From the NCBI GenBank assembly GCA_013400975.1, contig WBMZ01004773.1:1-64000 (forward strand): a stretch of 64,000 bases of DNA. Reading direction: 5' to 3'. The translations under genes were made by a program, and so were the position numbers. The stretch's first letter is position 1, and every line of letters starts with the position of its first letter. Shown in pieces: positions 55,801-64,000 of the stretch. Below the pieces are notes generated by a model. The model searched no databases. It saw nothing but the letters and a program-made list of their open reading frames with translations, and was not told the origin of the DNA. The DNA is from Atrichornis clamosus (Eukaryota > Chordata > Aves > Passeriformes > Menuridae).

Positions 55801-57988
55801 AGCCCTTCAGAAGGACCTCGACAGGATGGAGAGATGGGCAGAGAGGAACTGTCTGAAACTCAGCAAAGGCAAATGCAGGGTCCTGCACCTGGGGGGGAGC
55901 AACCCCAGGCACCAGGACAGGCTGGGGGCCGACCTGCTGGAAAGCAGCTCTGCAGAGAAGGGCCTGGGGGTCCTGGTGGACAACAGGCTGTCCATGGGCC
56001 AGCAGTGCCCTGGGGGCCGAGAGGGCCCATGGGATCCTGGGCTGCATTAGGAAAAGCATTGGCAGCAGGTCAGGGAGTTCATCCTGCCCCTCTGCTCAGC
56101 CCTGGTGAGGTGTGTCTGCAGTGCTGTGTCCAGGTCTGGGCTCCTCAGGGCAACACAGACATGGAGCTCCTGGAGTGGGTTCAGTGGAGGGCAACAAAGA
56201 TGGTAAAGAGACTGGAGCATCTCTCTTACAGTGAAAGGCTGAGGAAGTTGGGCCTATTTAGCCTTGAGAAGAGACAGCTGAGAGGGGACCTCATTGATGT
56301 CTACAGATATCTAAAAGGGGGTTGTCAAGAGGATGGAGCCAGGCTCTTCTCGGTGGGGCTGAGCAATAGGACAAGAGACAACAGCAGAAACTGATGCACA
56401 GGAAGTTCCACCTGAACAGGAGGAAGAACTTCTGTACTGCACAGGTGATCGTGCACTGGCACAGAGTGCCCAGAGGCTGCGGAGTCTCCCTCACTGGAGA
56501 TATTCAAGAACTGCCTGGACACAACCCTGTGCCACGTGCTCTGGGATGACCCTGCCTGAGCAGGGAGATTGGACCAGATGATCCACTGTGGTCCCTTCCA
56601 ACCTGATCCATTCTGTGATCCTCTGAGAGTCTTGATGAGATTATGAATAAGCATTGAATCAATTTGAATTCTATTTCTCCCTAAGCTTCTGGGGAACGCA
56701 CCCAGAGAGAAGTGACAGCAGCTAGTTACCATATTAAAATGTGCAGTATCCAAAGCTTAACATTTCCTTTCAGGAATTTTTCTGGCCATTATATAACTCA
56801 ATATGACTCAGTATTATGCTGCAGACTGGCTGATAGCCAGCATCAATCTATTTTACCTGACTAGCAAGGAACGTCCCAGGAGGGGACACACTTACAAACT
56901 GTCACTGTGGTTCTGACAGCCAGTTTCTCACATTGTACACGAAGAAAACAGCATCTTTAACAAGACTAATTTGAATATGATCTCAGAAGTGTAAGACTGC
57001 CTTTCCTGTGTAGTTTCCATCAAGCTATTGGAGGATATTTTCAGGTATGTGATCAAATCAGAACTATTCCAGTAGTACTTAAGGAGAGATAATATAGGTG
57101 CTTCAATTAGGCACGTCACCAGGGAGGACGGAACACCCACACCTCCTGCGTCACATCACTGCCAGCACCATGCCAGCCTCCTGTTGTCATGATGTCACCA
57201 AGCAGCTAATTTTCATACAGGCAAAGTTCACCATCAAAAATGGCTTAGAAAGAAGACAAAGCACTGTTCAGTTTCAGCTTCATCCTTGGTTTACTTAAAG
57301 AGCCCTCACAGGATTACCAAGGTGGCTTTCTATTCAGGGTTCACTTAATCAAATATATGTGTTTGACATAAATGCCCATATCACTTAATAGATAATTAGT
57401 TCTGCTCTCCCTGCTTGTGGCAGTTTTCTGGTTCTTCTGCAACACCAAGCTGGAAGGCACCTGATCATCTTCTCTGTGGAAAGGCCTGGCGTGTCCACGT
57501 GCTAGAGCTCACGTAATGCTGGCATTAGAGCACGAGACAGCTTTGAGCAAGCTTGAAAAAAGTGAAATCCTAGACTGCTGTTTTACTGGACCTGTACTCA
57601 CACAAGGGTTTTTTGAAAAAGCTTAGATTTTGGCCAAACGGGTTTGGCCTGCAAGAATAGCACAGACCACAAGACCTAATGCAAAAACATTCCAGCTTTC
57701 AAGTTTCTGCAAAAGAAGACTAAGGTTTTTAAAGGGCAGATTTCAAAACCTCTTTTCATCATCTAAAAGACATTTTTGTTTTACTGTCATATAAATGTCT
57801 TAGTGTCATATACAAAAACATGTATGTCCACTGTTTAAGAGAGAGTCTTCAACAAGAAAAAGAGTTTATTCAAGAAATTTATCCTGCATGGAAAACATTT
57901 TGTATTTTGCAAAAGTAGAAGCAACTCAAAGGGAAACCAGTAGTGTCAACACCTGGACCCTTGCAAATGCTGTGAAAGCAAAACTTAC
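52862..57988 (-). other. PHEX intron 10
   Basis: 5,127-bp intron carrying the longest CR1 fragment of the window (55675-56627) in the orientation opposite to PHEX. A C9 run lies at 53479-53487. No other gene is seen. Confidence 0.85.
55675..56627 (+). mobile_element. CR1 LINE, 0.95 kb, end of RT region plus 3' UTR
   Basis: Longest CR1 copy in the window. The 5' end enters in the reverse-transcriptase frame (a VLFNIFVND-like segment near 55690), followed by a [23 protein letters not shown] segment from about 55755 and a [20 protein letters not shown] segment. The two parts are in different frames, so the RT is broken. The 3' UTR follows, ending with ccattctgtgatcctctgag. The open frames at 55775-56050 and 55834-56394 belong to this element and are not host genes. 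It lies antisense in PHEX intron 10. Confidence 0.93.
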
Positions 57989-58082
57989 CCGAGAGAATTC
58001 CAGCCACCGATACTGAAAACGCCTACTGAGGTTAAATAACCTTGAATAAACCATCCTCCACACCAGGTAGTTGGCAAGAGTC
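57989..58082 (-). CDS. PHEX: PHEX exon 10 (residues 360-391)
   Basis: 94-nt exon beginning with the third base of codon 360 and ending in phase 0. It encodes [14 protein letters not shown], then a segment ending [10 protein letters not shown], part of the helical N-terminal (cap) lobe of the M13 ectodomain. The acceptor is TTAACAG|G and the donor is CGG|GTAAGT. NLS at 377-379 is an N-glycosylation sequon. The length is the same as human exon 10. It is the first PHEX exon in the window; the preceding exon (about 146 nt in human) was searched for up to 64000 and not found. Confidence 0.96.
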
Positions 58083-61000
58083 CTGTTAAATCAGACATAT
58101 TTTTATCAGACGTGTAAACACATATGATGTACCACAAAGCAGTCACAGAAATACCTCCACAAACATTTTACATGAATGGTGGAAATTTTACCTTAAAAAT
58201 TAATGAGTGATGGCCAAATTGATACATCCCAATTACACAGGCGACTCTGTATTATTGCAGCCATTTAATATGTAATTGCACCATGATAACAATCTTCTAG
58301 GGGTTATTTATAACAGGTCCATCACCTAGTATGTCACTTTTAGGCAATGTTTTTTCCAAAAGGCAGCTTTCATTTTCCTCAGAAGTGGCAAGAACTGTGT
58401 TATAAGAATAGTTGCATAAAAGTTCTATCCAGAGATAACTGTTTTTTCTTTTGTAGATCAAAGTGAATGTTATCTCCCCTCATTAGTAGGACACATAAAT
58501 GGTAACAGAATAGATAACAGCCCATCCTATATACACTATCATTATCTCATATTTGTATCTTTCATTAAAAGTTATCAATATCCTTTGAAAATTTCTACTA
58601 CTCACAGTTATTAAAGTATTACCATTCCTATTTTGTCAGATGGATAATTGAAATATCAAAAAAGAGAAGCCTCTCTTATAAAATCTTATAAAAACTGAGG
58701 CTGAGAGATCCAGGAAGAGCTTGTTCAAAATTCCCAGAAGACTTGACACCCATGCCTCTTCCAAAACTTCAGGCACCAGACTGCAGGATTTATCCTGCCT
58801 AGACTGATCTCTCTCCATGTTCAGCAGTGGCTGTAGGAGCTATAGGTGCATTCTGACATATACAATTCAACTTCAGACAGTCTCAAAACAAGTCCAATAA
58901 TGGCCTAAACATTATTCTCATCTTTTATACATGATATTTTTCAAGGATAGTAATTGCTTTAAAGCAATAGATATTCAAATGTTATTTGCTCTCCACTGGA
59001 ATATACATAACATTTTTGGCACGCCATGAGCTTCTTCATGGGTAGGAAAATTGCTTCTTTGCAACTGAAGATGCTGTTATGGACTGTCTGAAGAACTCCC
59101 CCATCTCTAAAAATGCCATTTCTGCAATCTCCCATTGCCAGAGGTGTGGGGCAGTGCAGCTATTGCTACAGTGTCCCTCCATAATCTTCATTCACAGACA
59201 CATCCCATGCAGTTCCCTCCTCTGAATCATAGCAGCTTATAAACACACTTTGTGGGCATGTTGTCTTGACAGCAACATTTGCTTGAGACATAACTTCAGT
59301 TTTGCCTCCAACCAAGCTCCAGTCCACCCACTCAAAGCCTTCAGCTCAAGATGTGTTGTTGCATCTCTCGCACTGGGTATACTCCCTCTTTTAGTATATA
59401 GATATACTATACAGTGCACCTAAATGCCCACAATAATCATAAAACATACCTGAAAAAGCTTTTTTAGCATGAATAATGTACATTTATACGACAGTACATG
59501 TTACAAAAGCCAAAATAGTTAGCTCTGCTTAGATGATCACACCATTTTGAGATAATGCTTAGGGTCATTAAAAATTCATTTCAACCTCTGAAATGCCAGA
59601 AAGTATATATTTTTCCCTTAACACATTTCTGACAATGTGGAATTTTCTCACTCAATGGCAAGTGAAGCACCCTAAAAGCACTCAGCTCTGTTTTGGTAAA
59701 TGACTCGAGCTCCAGGAGCCTTACAACTATCTGCCTCAGATATTTCAGCAGAGCTGAAGAACGTCCATATTCCAGCAGCAACTATTCTGTGTATCTGAAA
59801 CAGCATTTATGCAAGTTCTACAGATTAAAAAGTTGAAGATTTAATTTCAATCAAAAGTCTTAGGTAAAAAACTTCAGATAAATCAATTATAAATTACAAT
59901 TTGGTATTTAATTGCTACCAAAGAAAATCAGTTCTCTCTTCTGTGCGCTTCTTGCTCTCACACAGCGATGTTTGTCCTTACATTTGAGTTAGGGAATCCC
60001 TCTCAAACTGGTAGTGAATGAAAGACTAAAATTTGTCAAGGTTGAGTCTCAAGAAGGTGACTGATTGAAAGACTAATATTAATAAGAGCTCAGAAATGTT
60101 TGTGTCAGGTATAAGTAATGAAGGCAGAATGACAGTTGTAGGAAATATCTCACAATTAATTTAGGTTTGTTTTAATTTGGAAAGGAAAAGGCTGACAGGT
60201 GCTAAAACCAAGCTGTCCAATGAGACTGTAACAATTCCTGATTGTAAGCACAACAGAATCCACTGATGCATACAATGCATAAAAAACCAGGGAAGTTTCA
60301 CTTGAAAGTGAAGGGTATTTTATTTATGGGGGTGGGCAACAGGGGGAAAGGTTGAAGGGGTTTGTTGTTGCATGTTTGAGGAGTGGTGTGCTCTAGTTTG
60401 TTTGTCAAAGCAAAATAAAATAGTAATTTATGTGTATTTGGGGGATGATTATTTTACCTTTTGGGCTAGCTATGCAAACTTCAAATATTTGGTTATCTTC
60501 AGTTGGCTTAAAAACTGACAATTTTTGCCTATGAAATTACTACAGTGCATATCGTGGGGTGATTTTCAACGCAGTTTCACAAAAATGTTCACTGAGACTC
60601 AGAGAAGTCGACCTCTACACATGGAGCAAAATTCAATACATAAATAATGCACAAAAATCCTCTCTGCTCTTTCAATGAGTGGAGACCAGAGTATTTGTTG
60701 TTGTAACCTTTCAGAAGAGTACAGTTCACAGTCCTCTATTTTAACTTCCAAATGCCTGTTACAGAAAGTGTAGGCTCACTCTTAACCAATATGACCATTA
60801 TTGTGACACACACTCCCAAAGGAAGTGGTAGAGAGCTTGTTTGCTGGGACAGTTAAAATTATACCAGTGCTTATGAATATTTACTAAAGTACTTTCTGTC
60901 CTGTCTGAGAATAAAGTAGGTTGCTCATGTCAAATTCTGTGAGTTTGCAATATTTTAATCAACAGACACGGTAGCAATTAAAGAGGACAGATTTAATATG

Positions 61001-61324
61001 AGATAGATTGACAAATTAATTGACATTTTAAGAAAAAGATCTCTTTTACAAATTTTAGATCTGTTTGAAAATTATATTCAGAATTGAGTCACGAATCAAA
61101 TTATAAGTACTGAAAAACTTTTGCCTCTATTGCTTGAGGCACTAGTTCAAGACAAATTATTGTAACTTCTCTCTCTAACTTTTTAGAGGTAGGCTGAGAC
61201 CAGAAAAGAGATCTAGTGCCTCCATCCCTCCCTAAAGAAAATTCCTCATATGCCATATGAATTAGAATACTTCTCAATTAATAGTCCCATACTGCAAAGA
61301 TAGGGGAAGGTAAGACAAAGGAAA

Positions 61325-61674
61325 AGGGGCCCACAAGAAAGGTGGAGAGGGATCTTTTGAAAGGGCATGTAGTGATAGGACGATATCACTATTCCACGAA
61401 CAGCTTTAAACTGAAAAAGGATAGATTTATCAGCTATTAGGAGGAAATTCTTTACTGTGAGGGTTATGAGGCACTGAACAGGTTGTCCAGAGAAGCTGTG
61501 GATGCCCTGTCCCTGGAAGTGTTCAAGGCCAGGCTGCCCTGCCCCTTAAGGGTGGGTCATCACACTGGGGCTCTGAGCAACCTGGTCTAGGGGAGGGTGT
61601 CTGGGGCAGGGGTGTTGAAACTAGATAATCTATAAGGTCCCTGCCAAGCCAAACCATTCTGTGATTCTATGAAT
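61325..61674 (+). mobile_element. CR1 LINE 3' end fragment
   Basis: 5'-truncated CR1 of about 350 bp. Blocks include 'agggcatgtagtgataggac', 'aggttgtccagagaagctgtgg', 'gtgttcaaggccaggc' and 'tgggggtc'-like remains, ending ccattctgtgattctatgaa. It is in plus orientation, antisense to PHEX, in intron 9. Confidence 0.92.
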
Positions 61675-61903
61675 CTAATTATCCATTCTGATATCTATGA
61701 AAACAATAAAGCTGCTTCTTTCAACAGCTGCAAAGATCTCCAGAAAGGATAAAATGTACAGTATCCTATTCATGGCTCACGTAGAGCACCAGCACATAGG
61801 TAACAGGGAAGGGTATAAGCTCCTAATTAGTGCCAGCAGAGTTCTGTGTCCCCCTCGTGTGGCACAGCTGGACTGGAGCTCTGCCATTGCTCATTTAGAT
61901 CAC

Positions 61904-61922
61904 ATATATATATATATATATA
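61904..61922. repeat. (AT)n microsatellite
   Basis: About nine AT units, followed by acacatacac. Located in intron 9, about 230 bp after the CR1 tail. Confidence 0.9.
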
Positions 61923-64000
61923 CACATACACCTCTTCTTCCTGTAATAGAGATAAACCCCATTAAAAACTAATTGCTACACCAAAAAATTGAAGGAATCT
62001 CTGAAGGCCTCTTATGCAGAAGGTGTGACTTCAGCATAAGTCTTGACTTAGGCTGGCTGTCCCAGAGCTGATGGAAACTCCTGCAGGCTAGTTGCTCAGC
62101 TTCTGGGGCAGCTTGCTATGGAGAGCCCTGCTCCTGGGCTGGAATCACAGCAGTGCCCTAGCCTGGGGACTTCAGATGCACCTCTGAACCACATTGCTGC
62201 ACCTATTCAAGCTCCACACTGTAACTTGATCACATGCAGTCAAGTAAAATTCTACTAAATTCACTCTACACCATGCCAGTGTGCTATCTTCTGGTAATAT
62301 TGCCATGTGAGTGATTTCACAATTCAAGATTGCTCAGCACGTTCTCCGAGGGAGAAATTTTTAATATGATTGTGAGTCCATGCAACTTGCCACCTCCAAC
62401 AGGGAGAACTGCTTCTGTAGCCAGACTTAATTTTCACTCCATTCCTTCTTCCACCTGAAACAAACTTCATGGAGTACTTTACCAATAGCATCCAGGCTAG
62501 CAGGGTGCTCATCTGGGAAGAGGACATACAAGGCACTGAAATAAAAGTATAATTTAGGGATAGCTTTGTAACTGAAAAGTATATGAACTTGGTGAAAGTA
62601 CCTGCTTTTCCTAATGACATTCCATCTTCTGAAATGATGAGAAGTTAATTCACAGTATGAACACTGAAGCAAATCTAAAATTTTGGAATGCTTTACTAGG
62701 AATTTGATTGGTCTAGATATTTACAGTATCAAATCGATTTCATCTTGTTTACATTTACTTAACCTTTAAAATATCGTATGGAGAATGACAAATGAGATTA
62801 CCTAAAAGAAAATATCCTTGTTAAGCTTTCAGAGTTCACCCTAGAGGGAAATGTTGAGACCTCATTGTTAGGAGTTCACATTAAGATGATTTCCTAATTT
62901 TCTCAGGCCAGATACCAAGGTTACCTCTGGAGCAGACTGACATTTGAAGTAATGAACATTATCACCTAATAGTTAAATATGATCTTGGTTATCATGCCTG
63001 GCCTGTTTGGATACATTTTACACACAAGAATTTGAAGCCTGCTTGGGTTCAGTTTAGCACCATTTGCCATTTCTAACACTTTATGATGCAAATTTCTCAG
63101 GGCAAGACTGGGCAGAAAATGCCTAATCCATTAACAGCTATAATATATGCAGTGTGAATATACTGGCATTGAGACACTGCTTTTGCCCACCCTCTCCCCT
63201 CAACCTGGGGGGTCAAAGACCTGGTCTTGAGCTTTGCCAAAGACAGGTGTTGCAATTATTTCTGGTCATTACTCCAGCCTCCTTCTGCCATGACACAAAG
63301 GCTGGCTTATCTGCTCTTGAATACTCAGATTTTCCCTGAATAAGAAGCTAATGGCAAAAGTCTCCAGGTATTTACTCTGTCGTTACAGAATGTATTTGCA
63401 TGTAAGTGTATTTGTACACAGGATAACTAATTCTGTGTTATCTTGCTAGATGTGCATCGTCTAAATCACTGCTTTATCCCAACTGATGTAACTAACTTTG
63501 AGTTAGAAAGCATGGAAAGCCCAAATAGTTTTTAAAACTTTCTACAGTAGATTAAGTGGCACTAACTATTGGCTATTCTTCTGAATTTTATCAAGAAAGG
63601 ATATTTGATGATTTGTAGGCAGATCAGTACTTTTTATTTTTCTTATTGTTTGATCTGTGTGCTATTTTTACAGGTACTGTGAATTAGTGTAAGCATTCCA
63701 TGACTAGAGACATAGAGCAACAACATAAGAACAATATTTGTCCTTTTTTTCCTGAAATACATTTAGTTGTGGCCATACTGTAAAATCAGCAAAGATTGAT
63801 ATTTGGAGACAACAGCTTAACGATATTTCCTTTAAAGTTCAGCAGCACACCTCAGAGAACAATTTATCACAGAAATCCCTTAGATGTCATCAATAAGGAT
63901 GTTTCAAATGGGATGTCACTTTATCATCACTGCCCAAAGCTGTCTTGCTTCCCCGGGCAAAGCACATCTGCTCTGAGCTGCCTGCATTTTACAGCTGTGT

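Larger units (their letters stand above)
58083..64000 (-). other. PHEX intron 9, partial (runs off the window)
   Basis: Sequence upstream of exon 10. I looked for exon 9 (in human it encodes a segment containing VPQYFKDLF) and found nothing matching on the minus strand, so the intron is at least 5.9 kb. It contains a CR1 fragment at 61325-61674 and a (TA)n microsatellite at 61904-61922. Confidence 0.75.

Noticed and set aside
55834..56394. 186-codon plus frame that looks like a gene
   Set aside because: It lies inside the CR1 insertion and is out of frame with the element's own reverse-transcriptase reading.
62440..62520. A minus-strand segment with GT/AG-like ends near 62450-62520
   Set aside because: The translation does not match any part of PHEX and no conserved frame joins it to exon 10.
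58083..64000. Possible PHEX exon 9
   Set aside because: I searched the minus strand for the VPQYFKDLF-type segment ending in a phase-2 donor and found none. Exon 9 is taken to lie beyond the window.

Overview
The window is a stretch of an avian (sauropsid) nuclear genome. The evidence is a split protein-coding gene with GT-AG introns of up to about 15 kb, sparse interspersed repeats that are all recognisable as CR1 LINE fragments (two end in the characteristic ATTCTATGATTCTATGA-type tail), and no mammalian SINEs or L1. A crocodilian or turtle is not strictly excluded, but the low repeat density favours a bird.

One gene is supported: the 3' two thirds of PHEX, a type II membrane zinc endopeptidase of family M13 (neprilysin family). 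It lies on the minus strand, so it reads from high to low coordinates. Thirteen coding exons are present, equivalent to human exons 10 to 22: 58082-57989, 52861-52733, 49257-49156, 34183-34106, 32501-32398, 25860-25802, 14450-14396, 11295-11228, 9963-9833, 6832-6767, 6654-6550, 4801-4725 and 1476-1374. Together they encode residues 361 to 749 (human numbering, recalled) without a frameshift or internal stop. Every exon length and intron phase matches the human gene as I know it. The HEFTH zinc site, the third zinc ligand Glu642, the NAFY substrate-binding motif, the catalytic His710 and the C-terminal CRLW are intact. Exons 1 to 9 lie beyond the right edge of the window. The 3' UTR starts at 1373 and runs left.

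The rest is intron plus the 3' flank. CR1 fragments lie at 17860-18680 (minus, reverse-transcriptase part), 26525-26589, 42085-42240, 43365-43665 (an older subfamily), 46237-46865 (minus), 55675-56627 (longest, with a frame-broken RT end) and 61325-61674. There are a few microsatellites and homopolymer tracts. The many short open frames inside introns show no protein family I recognise and are treated as chance.

No operon, CRISPR array, RNA gene or new biological system is visible. The points most worth checking are a Gly-to-Ala change beside the third zinc ligand, a very short intron of 112 bp between exons 19 and 20, a T16 tract abutting the exon 16 acceptor, a weak exon 21 donor that would give an immediate stop if skipped, and a perfect hairpin formed inside a CR1 relic.
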